Of a DNA stretch of 64,000 bases, positions 50,550-60,230 are shown one piece after another. The DNA comes from Porphyrobacter sp. LM 6 (GTDB taxonomy: Bacteria > Pseudomonadota > Alphaproteobacteria > Sphingomonadales > Sphingomonadaceae): NCBI RefSeq assembly GCF_001720465.1, contig NZ_CP017113.1:2542001-2606000 (forward strand), read 5' to 3'. Within the stretch, counting starts at the first letter, position 1. Every line of letters begins with the position of its first letter. Under the pieces are notes generated by a model. It was not told the origin of the DNA. It saw nothing but the letters and a program-made list of their open reading frames with translations, and did not search any database. A program made the translations under genes and the position numbers.

Positions 50550-51725
50550 ATGATGACCCCGTTCGATCGCCGCACGATGCTTGCCGGAAGCCTCGCCTTC
50601 GGGGCCGGCAGCCTTGCCCTGCCACGCATGGCCTTCGCGCAAGGCACCGGCTCCCGCAACCTGCTGTTCGTGCTGCTGCGCGGCGCGGCGGACGGGATGG
50701 CAATGCTGGCGCCGGTGGGCGACCCCGCCTTTGCCGCCCTGCGCGGGCCGATGCTCGCCGATTACGACAAGGCTCCGCAGCTCGGCAGTTTCTTTGCCGT
50801 CCATCCGGCCCTTGCCGAGATCGGCAAGGCGGCGGTCGCGGGCGAGGCGTTGTTCGTCCACGCGGCTGCGACGAGCTACCGCGAGCGGTCGCATTTCGAC
50901 GGGCAGAACCTGCTCGAAACCGGCGGCACGGCGCCTTATGCGGCGAAGGACGGCTGGCTCAACCGACTGGTCGGGATGATCAACCAGGGCGCACCCGGCG
51001 GCGCGGCGCTCAAGACGCTGGCGATTGCCCCCACGGTGCCGCTGGCGCTGCGCGGCGAAGCACCGGTATCCAACTACGCGCCATCCGCCCTGCCCGATCC
51101 GAGCGAGGATCTGATGACGCGCGTCAGCCAGCTTTACGGGCAGGATGCCGAGCTTGGCAGCCTGTGGAGCCGCGCGCTCGAGACGCGGGCGATGGCGGGC
51201 GATGACGGGCTTCGCAATCTGAACGACGCCCGTGCGACAGGCGAGCTGGCCGCCTCGCTGATGCGCGGGGCCGATGGCGCGCGGATCGCGATGATCGAGC
51301 TCGACGGCTGGGACACCCACGCCAACCAGCGCGGTGTCTTTGCCCGGCAGGCAGCGCAGCTCGATGCGCTGGTCGCCGCCTATCGCAGCGGCATGGGCAG
51401 CGCCTGGGACGAGACGATGGTGGTGCTGGCAACCGAGTTCGGTCGCACAGCGCGGATCAACGGCACCGGCGGCACCGATCACGGCACTGCGGGCGCGGCG
51501 CTGGTGATGGGCGGCGCAGTGCGCGGCGGGCGGGTGATCGCCGACTGGCCGGGCCTTGCCGAAAGCCAGCTTTACGAAGGCCGCGACCTTGCGCCCACCA
51601 TCGCGCTCGAAAGCGTGCTGGCCGGCGCGGTCGCCGAACAGCTCCGGCTCGATCCGTCGCTGGCAATGGCGCGGCTGTTCCCGGGGCGCAGCGCGCAGCC
51701 CCTCTCGGGCTTCCTGCGCGGCTGA
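50550..51725 (+). CDS. DUF1501 family exported protein
   Basis: 391 residues with a twin-arginine-type signal (FDRRTMLAGSLAFGAGSLALPRMAFAQ), then LLFVLLRGAADGM, HFDGQNLLETG, ELDGWDTHANQ, VLATEFGRTARINGTGGTDHGTAGAALVMGG, all typical of the DUF1501 (sulfatase/alkaline phosphatase-like) family. It forms a conserved pair with the DUF1800 gene just upstream. The role of the pair is not known. The paired ATGs at the start are alternatives one codon apart. Confidence 0.87.
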   Translation: MMTPFDRRTMLAGSLAFGAGSLALPRMAFAQGTGSRNLLFVLLRGAADGMAMLAPVGDPAFAALRGPMLADYDKAPQLGSFFAVHPALAEIGKAAVAGEALFVHAAATSYRERSHFDGQNLLETGGTAPYAAKDGWLNRLVGMINQGAPGGAALKTLAIAPTVPLALRGEAPVSNYAPSALPDPSEDLMTRVSQLYGQDAELGSLWSRALETRAMAGDDGLRNLNDARATGELAASLMRGADGARIAMIELDGWDTHANQRGVFARQAAQLDALVAAYRSGMGSAWDETMVVLATEFGRTARINGTGGTDHGTAGAALVMGGAVRGGRVIADWPGLAESQLYEGRDLAPTIALESVLAGAVAEQLRLDPSLAMARLFPGRSAQPLSGFLRG

Positions 51726-51819
51726 CCCTGCCCACCGGCGCCATAACCGCCGCCCGAATTCGATTGCCTGTTTCCTGCGAGCCTATAGGTTGCGCGTCGG
51801 GGATTGGGGGAACACGGGC

Positions 51820-53151
51820 ATGGCTGTGACCGGACAGACGGACGACATCGGCGCTTCGGCGATGCGCAAGGCGATGTGGCGGATCGTGCCGCTGATCGGG
51901 CTGGCGTACCTTTGCGCCTATATCGACCGCGTCAACGTCAGCTTCGCCGCGCAATCGATGAACGAGGATCTGGCCTTCAGCGCCACGGTCTACGGGCTCG
52001 GCGGCGGGCTGTTCTTTCTCGCCTATGCGCTGTTCGAGATCCCCTCCAACCTGCTGCTGGTGCGCTTTGGCGCGCGGCGCTGGATCGCGCGGATCATGAT
52101 CACCTGGGGGCTGCTGTCGGCGGCGATGATGTTCGTCTCGACCCCGTGGCAATTCTACACCCTGCGCTTCCTGCTCGGCGTGGCCGAGGCCGGGTTCTAT
52201 CCGGGGGTGATCTATTACTTCTCCGCATGGTTCCCGCCGTGCCATCGCAGCCGCGCGGTGAGCCGCTTCTTCGCCTTCTCGCCGCTTGCCTCGGTGGTGC
52301 TCGGCGCGATTTCGGGCTGGCTGATCGGGCTCGACGGGACGGCAGGCCTCCACGGCTGGCAATGGCTGTTCCTCGTGCAGGGCCTGCCGACGGTGGCAGT
52401 CGGGTTTGCCGTGCTCGCCTTCCTGCCCGATGCCCCCGCCAAGGTCAGCTGGCTGACCCCGCCCGAAAAGGCATGGATCGAAGACGAGCTGGCGCGCGAA
52501 CAGGCGCGCATCGGCGAGCCGCAGCGGCACCATGTGCTGGCCGCATTCCGCAATCCGCAGGTGCTGCTGCTGGGGCTGCTGGGGGCGCTGCTGATGGCAT
52601 CGGTAACGACCACCATACTCAACGCCCCGCTGGTGCTGGCGGAGATGGCATCGCTCGGTCAGGCGAAGATCGGCTTTCTTGTCAGCCTTGGTGGTGTGCT
52701 CGGCGCGGGCGCGGTGCTGCTGAGCGGCAATTTCGCCGACCGGAATGGCGACCGCTGGGGCAATGCTGCGGTCTTCACCGCGATCATGGCGGCGGCGCTG
52801 CTGGTTATCGGGCTTGCGCCCGGGCTGCTGCCAACAGTCGCCGCCTATCTCGTGTTTGCGACCGTGTGCTTCACCATCCCCAGCCTCACATCATCGGGCT
52901 GGGCCGAGGTGCTGCATATCCGCCAGCTCGCCGTCGGTGCGGCGGCGATCAACACCATGTCGCAGATCGGTGCCTTCGTCGGGCCGTTCGCCTGGGGCGT
53001 GGCCAAGGATGCCACCGGCAGCTTCCATCTTGGCCTGTTCGGGTTGGCGCTCGCAGGGTTAATCGTGGTGGGGCTGCTGCTGGTCATTCGCCACCAGGTG
53101 CGCGGCGCCCACGCCGCAGCCGCCGCGCGGATGGCCTCGGCTCAAGGTTAG
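51820..53151 (+). CDS. MFS transporter of the anion:cation symporter type
   Basis: 443 residues, about 12 helices. The N-terminal IVPLIGLAYLCAYIDRVNVSFAAQSMNEDL and RFLLGVAEAGFYPGVIYYFSAWFP match the ACS family (phthalate, tartrate, glucarate and similar organic-anion transporters). The ATG is the first with family-like sequence; earlier in-frame codons overlap the DUF1501 gene. No adjacent catabolic gene identifies the substrate. Confidence 0.9.
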   Translation: MAVTGQTDDIGASAMRKAMWRIVPLIGLAYLCAYIDRVNVSFAAQSMNEDLAFSATVYGLGGGLFFLAYALFEIPSNLLLVRFGARRWIARIMITWGLLSAAMMFVSTPWQFYTLRFLLGVAEAGFYPGVIYYFSAWFPPCHRSRAVSRFFAFSPLASVVLGAISGWLIGLDGTAGLHGWQWLFLVQGLPTVAVGFAVLAFLPDAPAKVSWLTPPEKAWIEDELAREQARIGEPQRHHVLAAFRNPQVLLLGLLGALLMASVTTTILNAPLVLAEMASLGQAKIGFLVSLGGVLGAGAVLLSGNFADRNGDRWGNAAVFTAIMAAALLVIGLAPGLLPTVAAYLVFATVCFTIPSLTSSGWAEVLHIRQLAVGAAAINTMSQIGAFVGPFAWGVAKDATGSFHLGLFGLALAGLIVVGLLLVIRHQVRGAHAAAAARMASAQG

Positions 53152-53206
53152 CAAAGGGCAAAAATTTCCCTTTTGCGCACGCCAGTTTGCGCCCTATGAT
53201 TTGCCC

Positions 53207-56200
53207 ATGGGGTGCGAGAAGTGTGAGGGCGAGCGCCTGAAGGGGCACAAGTTCTGCAGTGAATGCGGAACCCGTCTTGTGCCTGCTGCGCCCAGCCCTG
53301 CGGAAGGCTCCCGCACCGAACGCCGCCAGCTCACCGTGCTGTTCTACGACATGGTCGGATCGACCGAATTGTCGGCCGCGCTCGAGCCGGAGGATTTCCG
53401 CGACGCCATCGCCAATTTCCATGCCGTCGCCGCCGAGGCGGTCAGCCCCTATGACGCTTTCATCGGCGCCCATGTCGGCGACGGCGGGATCATCTATTTC
53501 GGCTACCCGGTCGCACGCGAGGATGCGGCCGAATGCGCGGTCCTTTCGGGCCTTGCGCTGATCGATGCGGCATCGCGGATCACCCTGCCCAACGGCAAAC
53601 CGGCGCGGGTACGGGTCGGGATTGCCACGGGCACCGTGGTGGTCGGGCGGATCGAGGACGGCGATGCCGGCAACAGCGCGGTCGGCCAGGTGACCAGCCT
53701 CGCTGCGCGCCTGCAATCGGGTGCCCAGCCCAACCAGTGCGTGATCTCCAACCTCACGCAGCGCCTGGTGGGCGAACTGTTCCAGACCGAAGCACTCGGC
53801 ATGGTAGATGCCAAGGGGTTCGCCGGCGGGGTCGAGGCGTTTGCGGTGCTCAGCCGCAGCAACAAGGACAAGCTCCATCGGCTGATGCAGACGCAGACCG
53901 CGCTGATCGGCCGCAGGGCGGAAAAGGCCTTGCTCAATCACATGTGGCAGCAGGTTCTTGGCGGCCAAAGCCAGATCTGCCTCATCACCGGGGAAGCCGG
54001 GGTCGGCAAGTCGCGGCTCGCGCTTGAATTCACGCGCCAGGCGGAACAGGACGACAGCTTCCGCATCACCTGCTTCTGCAAGCCGCATAGCCGGCAGGCG
54101 GCGCTGCGTCCGTTCATCGCCCATTTCCGCAAGCTCGCTGGCGCCTGGGACCAGCGCACCGAACCGCAGCTTGCCGTGTTCGAAGCCGCGCTTGCGCCCT
54201 CTACGACCGAGCTTGACCGCCACTTGCTGGCCCGCGCCATCGGCCTGCAACGCGCAGCCCCTGCCGAAGTCGCGGAAATGAGCGCGACCCAGATCCGCGC
54301 GGCGACCATCAATGCGATGATCCGTCAGGTTGCGCTGCTGTTGCAGCAAAAGCCGGTGGCAATGCTGATCGAGGATTTGCACTGGTCCGATCCGAGTACG
54401 CGCGAACTGCTCGAAAAGGTCGCGAACGGTGCCGATATCGGGCGCGCGATGATCGTGATGACCGCGCGGCCGGAGATCACCGAGGACTGGGCGCTTGCCA
54501 AAGCGCTGGATCCGGTGGCGCTCCCGCCGTTCAGTGCGGACGAAACGCGCAAGCTGATCGACGGGATTCTCGGCGGGCAGGCATCGCCGGCCATGGTCCG
54601 CGCGATTAGCGAAAGATCCGGCGGGGTGGCGTTGTTTGTCGAGGAACTGACCAAGGCGATCCTCGAAACCGAAGGCCATGTCTTTGGCGAGGCCGGCAAG
54701 ACCTATGATCTGCCTTCGAGTTTCGATCTGCCCGAGACCTTGCAGGATTCGCTGCTCGCGCGGCTCGACCAGCTGGGCGAGGCCAAGCGCGTGGCGCAGA
54801 TCGCTTCTGTGGTCGGACGTGATTTCAGCAAGCACCAGCTGCTCCAGATCGCGCCGGAGCTTGGCGGGCTGATCGAGCGCGGGTGCGAAAAGCTCTGCGA
54901 AGTCGGCCTGGTGGTGCCGCTCAAGAAGGGCGCGCGCGATTTCCAGTTCCGCCATGCGCTGATCCAGGAAATCGCCAACTCCACGCTCGTCCGGGCGGAC
55001 CGCCGCGAATACAACGCCCGCCTGCTCGATGCGCTTGAGGCAGAAGCGCAGGGCAGCCAGCACGCCGACCCGGAGCGCTGGGCGCAATATGCCCTAGAGG
55101 CCGGACGCCCCGCACGCTCGGTGCATTACTGGCTGGCGGCCGGCACCGAATCCTCGAAGGTCTTCGCGACCAAGGAAGCCGAAGCACGCCTGCGCCGCGG
55201 GCTCGAACTGATCGGCAGGATCGAAGACAAGGACGAACGCGCGCGGCTCGAGCTGGAGGCGCTGCTGTCGTTAGGCAAGGCGCTGATGGCGCAAGTCGGC
55301 CATGCCAACCCGGAGACAGGCGAGGTGTTCAGCCGCGCCAAGCTGCTCGCCGAACAGCTCGGCGACACTGACAAGCTGCTCGCTGCGATGCATGGCGAAC
55401 AGTCGTTTGACCTGCAACTCAGCCGGATGCGGGCCTCACGCGACCGCTGCAACGACATGCTCACCATCGCCGAACGGCTGAACGACGATACGTGGAAGGC
55501 CATCGGCCTCCGGAGCCGCGGCATTTCGAGCTTCCCGCTCGGCGATTATGCACAGGCGGCAGAAGATCTTGAGAGCGGCATCGCCCTGCTGCGCAAAACC
55601 GGCCCCGCCGTCGCCCGTGAGATCGTGGCCGACGATCTGCTGGCAGCGATGGAAATCTATGCCTCGTGGTCGCTGGTCTACCTCGGCGAGACCGAGCGCG
55701 GGATGGCGCTGGCCTATGCCGCCCGCGAACGCGCCGAACTGATCCGCCAGCCCTATACCCGCGCCTTTTCGATGGTCGGCCTCAACTATTGCAAGATGCT
55801 GACCAAGGATTTCGACGGGCTGGAGCAGGGGCTCGAGGAATGCATCGCGCTGTGCGAGGAAAACGAGATCCTCTACTTCCTCTACACCGAAAAGGTGCAC
55901 CAGGCGCAGTTTGCAGCCATGCAGGGCAAGCCGGGAGCCGCCGCACAGCTCCACGCCGCGATCGAGGATTATCGCCGGACGCGCAGCATCCTCTACCAGC
56001 CGACCTACAAGCACTGGGAGGCGGTCGCATGGCTGGCCGAGGGCGATGACAACGCCGCGCGCGAGGCCAATAACTGGACCATCGTCACTGCCGAGAGTCA
56101 CGATATGCATCACATGCTGGGCGAGTATTACGGCCTCAAGGCGGTGCTGGATTTCCGCGCGGGCGATCACCACGCGGCGCTGCGTTCAGCAGAATTGGCG

Positions 56201-56296
56201 CAAGGCTGGGTCGAACGCCAGAAGGCAAAGCTGGCCGGTCAGCTGAACCGGGAACTGTGGGACAAGTATGGCCTGTCGCTTGCGCTGGTGAACTGA
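53207..56296 (+). CDS. zinc-ribbon class III nucleotidyl cyclase with AAA ATPase and TPR-like region
   Basis: 1029 residues. Zinc ribbon (Cys3, Cys6, Cys17, Cys20), class III cyclase domain (about 40-215) with both metal aspartates (LFYDMVGST Asp48; HVGDGGIIYFG Asp92) and GIATGTVVVGRI, then an ATPase domain with Walker A GEAGVGKSRLA (about 262-270) and Walker B VAMLIEDLHWSD, and a C-terminal helical, TPR-like half of about 450 residues. Such proteins couple a signalling cyclase to a STAND-like NTPase. cAMP or cGMP would be a possible signal for the Crp-family regulator 5 kb downstream. TTG upstream is an alternative start. Confidence 0.87.
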   Translation: MGCEKCEGERLKGHKFCSECGTRLVPAAPSPAEGSRTERRQLTVLFYDMVGSTELSAALEPEDFRDAIANFHAVAAEAVSPYDAFIGAHVGDGGIIYFGYPVAREDAAECAVLSGLALIDAASRITLPNGKPARVRVGIATGTVVVGRIEDGDAGNSAVGQVTSLAARLQSGAQPNQCVISNLTQRLVGELFQTEALGMVDAKGFAGGVEAFAVLSRSNKDKLHRLMQTQTALIGRRAEKALLNHMWQQVLGGQSQICLITGEAGVGKSRLALEFTRQAEQDDSFRITCFCKPHSRQAALRPFIAHFRKLAGAWDQRTEPQLAVFEAALAPSTTELDRHLLARAIGLQRAAPAEVAEMSATQIRAATINAMIRQVALLLQQKPVAMLIEDLHWSDPSTRELLEKVANGADIGRAMIVMTARPEITEDWALAKALDPVALPPFSADETRKLIDGILGGQASPAMVRAISERSGGVALFVEELTKAILETEGHVFGEAGKTYDLPSSFDLPETLQDSLLARLDQLGEAKRVAQIASVVGRDFSKHQLLQIAPELGGLIERGCEKLCEVGLVVPLKKGARDFQFRHALIQEIANSTLVRADRREYNARLLDALEAEAQGSQHADPERWAQYALEAGRPARSVHYWLAAGTESSKVFATKEAEARLRRGLELIGRIEDKDERARLELEALLSLGKALMAQVGHANPETGEVFSRAKLLAEQLGDTDKLLAAMHGEQSFDLQLSRMRASRDRCNDMLTIAERLNDDTWKAIGLRSRGISSFPLGDYAQAAEDLESGIALLRKTGPAVAREIVADDLLAAMEIYASWSLVYLGETERGMALAYAARERAELIRQPYTRAFSMVGLNYCKMLTKDFDGLEQGLEECIALCEENEILYFLYTEKVHQAQFAAMQGKPGAAAQLHAAIEDYRRTRSILYQPTYKHWEAVAWLAEGDDNAAREANNWTIVTAESHDMHHMLGEYYGLKAVLDFRAGDHHAALRSAELAQGWVERQKAKLAGQLNRELWDKYGLSLALVN

Positions 56297-56333
56297 ACCG
56301 GGCGATCGGGCGGCGGACAATTGGGGGTCTGGA

Positions 56334-57632
56334 ATGGGTAATGTTGCGGCCTTCGGGCGGCTGGCGCCGGCGACGGACAAGAAGAGCGCTGCCAAGGATC
56401 CGGGCAGCTTTGATCCGACCTTGCTGCAATCCAGCGGCATCACCGCGCGGATCGTCGAATGGGTCGTGCGCCACCCCTTTGCGCTGATGGCTTTCGCCCG
56501 CCACTTCTGGCCGATCCCGACCTTCAAGGGCTGGGCGATCATCACCCGCTTTGACGATGTCGCCGAGGCGCTCCAGAACGACAAGGCGATCGCGGTGCCG
56601 TTCGGCGAGCAGATCAAGACGCTCAACGGCGGGCCGAACTTCGTGCTCGGCATGGCCGATGGTCCGGAATATCAGGCGCTGCACAAGGCCACCATGGCGG
56701 TGTTCCCGCGTGCGGACAACGCCGCGATCGTCGGCCCGATGGCCTATCACGAGGCGAGCAACCTGCTCGAACTGGGCGAAGGCAAGATCGACGGAGTGCG
56801 CGGGTTGCTCACCCTCGTCCCGACGCGCATCTGCGAGAAATATTACGGGCTGACGATCCCCGACGAGCCCAATTTCGCGCGCTGGACGATTGCGATGAGC
56901 AGCTACATGTTCGGCAATCCCAACAATGATCCCAACCTCGAAAAGGCGGCCCTTGCGGCCGGCGCGCTGGTGCGACCGATCATGGATGACGCGATTGCCA
57001 AGGCCAAGGCCGCGCCCGATGCCGATACCATCGCCGCGCGGCTGGTGCAGAAGCAGATGGAAGATCCGTCCGCCATGCCCGACGAGATCATCCGCGCAAT
57101 CCTGATTGGGATGGTCACCGGCTTTGTGCCCACCAATACGATGGCATCGGGCCATATGCTCGACCTGCTGCTCGATAATCCCGACTGGATGGCGCAGGCG
57201 CAGGAAGCCGCCCGCAGCGATGATGACGATCTGCTGCAACGCTGCCTGTTCGAAGCGATGCGGTTCTGGCCGCTGAACCCCGGGCCGTTCCGGGTCGCAG
57301 CCGAGGATGTCACGATTGCCGCAGGCACGCGCCGCGCCAAGACCATCAAGAAGGGCACCAAGCTGCTGGTTTCGACCCAGTCGGCGATGTTCGATCCGCG
57401 CCGGGTCGAGCATCCGATGCGCTTCGATCCGAACCGCAAGCCGGTCGATTACATGCTGATGGGCTTCGGCCTGCACTGGTGCATCGGCGCGCCGCTGGCC
57501 TACGCGCAGATAACCCAGACCTTCAAACCGCTGCTCAAGCGCCGCAACGTTCGCCGCGCGCCGGGCAAGGATGGCAAGATGACACGTTTCGGGCCGTTCC
57601 CCGAAAGCCTGTGGGTGCTCTACGACCACTGA
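56334..57632 (+). CDS. cytochrome P450
   Basis: 432-residue bacterial P450. The haem-binding loop MGFGLHWCIGAPLA carries the proximal cysteine (Cys383), the ExxR motif is EAMR, and the I-helix region reads GMVTGFVPTNTMASGHML, which lacks the standard acid-alcohol (D/E-T) pair in its usual form. The K-K' region and meander are recognisable. It starts 37 bp after the cyclase stop and converges on a Dyp peroxidase gene. No ferredoxin or reductase partner is adjacent; the P450 might use peroxide or a partner encoded elsewhere. Confidence 0.9.
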   Translation: MGNVAAFGRLAPATDKKSAAKDPGSFDPTLLQSSGITARIVEWVVRHPFALMAFARHFWPIPTFKGWAIITRFDDVAEALQNDKAIAVPFGEQIKTLNGGPNFVLGMADGPEYQALHKATMAVFPRADNAAIVGPMAYHEASNLLELGEGKIDGVRGLLTLVPTRICEKYYGLTIPDEPNFARWTIAMSSYMFGNPNNDPNLEKAALAAGALVRPIMDDAIAKAKAAPDADTIAARLVQKQMEDPSAMPDEIIRAILIGMVTGFVPTNTMASGHMLDLLLDNPDWMAQAQEAARSDDDDLLQRCLFEAMRFWPLNPGPFRVAAEDVTIAAGTRRAKTIKKGTKLLVSTQSAMFDPRRVEHPMRFDPNRKPVDYMLMGFGLHWCIGAPLAYAQITQTFKPLLKRRNVRRAPGKDGKMTRFGPFPESLWVLYDH

Positions 57633-57650
57633 CGGCCGCAGCGCGCAGCC

Positions 57651-59288
57651 TCAGGTCGGATCGATCACGCCCATCGCGATCATCCGCAGCGACGTCATGC
57701 TCGGCACGAAGAAATAGGCACCGCCCTTGGTTTCGACGAACTGCGGCAGATTGGAGCAGATGTAGGGCGGCTTGTCCCCGTCCGGGCGGTTGGGGATCAC
57801 GAACTTGATATCCCGGTCCGACCGCGCACCCAGCATCGGGCAGGTGTCGTTACCGGCATTGTTGTCCATGCCGTAATTAAGCCATTGCTGCTGGACGAAT
57901 TCGAATTGGCGCTCGAGACTGGCGCAGCAGATCAGCATGACGATGCCCCGCTCGCGCTTACCCTGTGCGTTGGTGGTATCGTAAGGCAGACCGCGGCGCA
58001 GGATGCGGCGGCGATTGACCAGCACAGTGCCGCTCGGGCCCGGCTCACCCGGCTTGGCGGGAGGCAGTGGTCCCAACCCGTCACGCGGATGGACGCGCCG
58101 GGTGTGCGAGCTCGCCGGACAGGCCGCGCCGTCGGGGTCGCTGGCATAGGTATATTGGGTCAGCAGCGCGCTGCGCTTCTCCGGATCCGTGTTGGCCGCA
58201 TTGAACGCCTGCCAATCGGCAAAGGTCGGCGCGAGCACCAGCGGCACACCGTCCGTCCAACGCCCCGCAAATTTCGCCAACAGCGTCGCCTTGGCCTCGT
58301 CGGGATCGGCAATGCCATAGACCTGCCCGAAGACCGGTGCGGTCGCGGCAATATACTCTTCGAACGCGTCGACATTCTCCTGCAGCTTGCGATAGGCCAT
58401 GAAGGTGCCGTTGACGCTGAACAGGCCGGGCTCGGCTGCGGGCGGCATTTCCTTGGCTTCATCAGGGTAGCCGAGCAGAAACTCGCCCGTCGCCAGCGGT
58501 TCCCATTCTCCCTGCCCGTTGAGCTTGCCGTTGCCGACCTTGCGCTTCTTTTCGACACTGGGCGGAAACTGGCCTTCGAAGACCGGATCGCTGATGCCGT
58601 CGAGAAAGCCGAAATGCTCGAAGGGGGTCGGTTTGTGCAATCCCGTTTGCGGATCCTGATAGCAGATCGCGCTCATGTCCTGATAATCGGCCGGGCGGGT
58701 GCCATGACCGGTCAGGATCTTGATCCCGCCCTTGCTCTCGTCACAGAAGGTCCGGATCGCATCGGTCATGCGCTCCATCTGCGGCACAGGGTTGCCCGTC
58801 GCCGGATCCATGTCGGAATTGAGCAGCGCGAGGATGTGGACCTTGCCCGAACCGCTGCGCTGGTTCTCGTACTGCCACACCTCGTCCCACTGGCCCAGAG
58901 CACCATCGGGGTAATTGTCGCCGAGAATGGCGGCTCGCGCGCGCATACCTTGCATGAACTCGTTGGGCATCATCGCCAGCGAGCGAAGCGGCACTCCGAG
59001 TGCGAGCAGACCGGCGAAGGTGAAGGCAAAGTTGAGCGTGACATCGGGCCGTTCGGGCGCGTTGGGTTCAGGCGGCGCGGCGTTGGGCCTTCGGCTCGGC
59101 CAGCGCACGGCGGTTGTCACGTGCGGATAGAAGCTCTCGATGAACTTGCGCCCCACTTCGGGCTTGTGGACATGGAGCAGGATCGCCCGCGCCTTGGGAA
59201 AGCCGAGGCGGCCATAGGCGTTGAGGATATTGCCCTGAATGTCGGCCAGACGCAGAGCGACAGGCACACGGTGTTTCTGGCCGATCAT
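57651..59288 (-). CDS. Dyp-type peroxidase
   Basis: 545 residues, longer than typical bacterial Dyp enzymes and close to the fungal-like/class D or V size. The GFLDGISDP segment gives the GxxDG motif with the catalytic Asp, SSHTRRVHPRD carries the probable proximal histidine, and the distal region RRRILRRGLPY holds the conserved arginine. N-terminus ADIQGNILNAYG is a family signature. No signal peptide or C-terminal encapsulin-targeting tail was recognised. It is the third gene of a three-gene minus-strand unit. Confidence 0.9.
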   Translation of the reverse strand: MIGQKHRVPVALRLADIQGNILNAYGRLGFPKARAILLHVHKPEVGRKFIESFYPHVTTAVRWPSRRPNAAPPEPNAPERPDVTLNFAFTFAGLLALGVPLRSLAMMPNEFMQGMRARAAILGDNYPDGALGQWDEVWQYENQRSGSGKVHILALLNSDMDPATGNPVPQMERMTDAIRTFCDESKGGIKILTGHGTRPADYQDMSAICYQDPQTGLHKPTPFEHFGFLDGISDPVFEGQFPPSVEKKRKVGNGKLNGQGEWEPLATGEFLLGYPDEAKEMPPAAEPGLFSVNGTFMAYRKLQENVDAFEEYIAATAPVFGQVYGIADPDEAKATLLAKFAGRWTDGVPLVLAPTFADWQAFNAANTDPEKRSALLTQYTYASDPDGAACPASSHTRRVHPRDGLGPLPPAKPGEPGPSGTVLVNRRRILRRGLPYDTTNAQGKRERGIVMLICCASLERQFEFVQQQWLNYGMDNNAGNDTCPMLGARSDRDIKFVIPNRPDGDKPPYICSNLPQFVETKGGAYFFVPSMTSLRMIAMGVIDPT

Positions 59289-60229
59289 GGCACTACCTTT
59301 CCGGCAGGATGCTTGGGTTCGGGCTGGTCCGGCTTGTTCTGCTGCAGGTATGCGCCGAAAGCTTCATAGAGCCGCGCATCATCAGCCGCCTGATTGGCGA
59401 TCACGAACCGTCCGAATGTGGTCTGGAGCCAGAGCGCCTTCAGGATCGTTTGCAGATTGCCGTCGGGCGTCGGCGGGAAGCGGCGGTCGCCATAGCGCTT
59501 CAGCCGAACGGCGATGAAGGCCACTGCTCCGGCCAGCGCGGCAAGGATGCCGAGGCCAATCGCCAGCACCGGAAACCACCGCTGGACCAGCCACCATGTC
59601 CCCGCCCCGGCCACCACGCCGGCAACCCCTGCCCCGATCAGCAATCCCCGCGCCGTCAGCGAAGGCAGCGCCGGCGGATCGGTGTAATAGACGTTGAACG
59701 GCATCGTCGTGTCGATTTCGCAGGCCTTGATGTAGTTGATGAACTCGGCCGCGGTTGTGACCTTGGTGCGATCAAACCCGATGCAGTGTTGGAAGATCGC
59801 GACGAGGTCTTCCTCCATCACGTCCCACAATTCGCGCAGATACACCGCCAGATCGTAGGACCGCGAGCCGGTGGGCGCATCGAATTCGGCGGCGAACAGC
59901 AGATAGGGGCGTTTCAGCTCCTCGCGATGCTCGACCGCGTGTTGCAGGCCAAGGCTCTGTGCCACCGGGTCGGCGGCGACATAGCCGTTGAAGCCGAGCC
60001 GGTCGATCACCGCAAAGCGCGCGAAGTGGGTCAGCGTCGATTGCGAGAACTTGCTGATCTCGCCGCCGCGGGTGCGCTCGGGCGTCTGCATCGCCGTCGG
60101 CATCTGCGCCAGCTTCTCGCGCAGCAGGATGATCGGGGCGGTGGTCTGTCCGTGACTGCCCTTCGCCCATGCGCGGCGCACCGGCACCAGCGCGGTCAGG
60201 AAATAGTGCGCCCCGTCGATACTCGCCAC
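59285..60229 (-). CDS. unrecognised protein with two membrane helices, linked to Dyp peroxidase
   Basis: 314 residues from a GTG start placed one base after the stop of the preceding gene, with GAGGA upstream. An N-terminal soluble part (about 1-190; LTHFARFAVIDRLGFNG, LLFAAEFDAPTGSRSYDLAVYLRELWDVMEEDLVAIF) is followed by two hydrophobic helices (about 195-240) and a C-terminal part ending in a Pro-rich tail. I do not recognise the family. The LLFAAEFD...YLREL pattern recalls the LFLSNFNGTWDQYIDAF stretch of the neighbouring 230-residue protein. Overlaps the Dyp gene (ATGA). Confidence 0.7.
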   Translation of the reverse strand: MASIDGAHYFLTALVPVRRAWAKGSHGQTTAPIILLREKLAQMPTAMQTPERTRGGEISKFSQSTLTHFARFAVIDRLGFNGYVAADPVAQSLGLQHAVEHREELKRPYLLFAAEFDAPTGSRSYDLAVYLRELWDVMEEDLVAIFQHCIGFDRTKVTTAAEFINYIKACEIDTTMPFNVYYTDPPALPSLTARGLLIGAGVAGVVAGAGTWWLVQRWFPVLAIGLGILAALAGAVAFIAVRLKRYGDRRFPPTPDGNLQTILKALWLQTTFGRFVIANQAADDARLYEAFGAYLQQNKPDQPEPKHPAGKVVP

Positions 60230-60230
60230 G

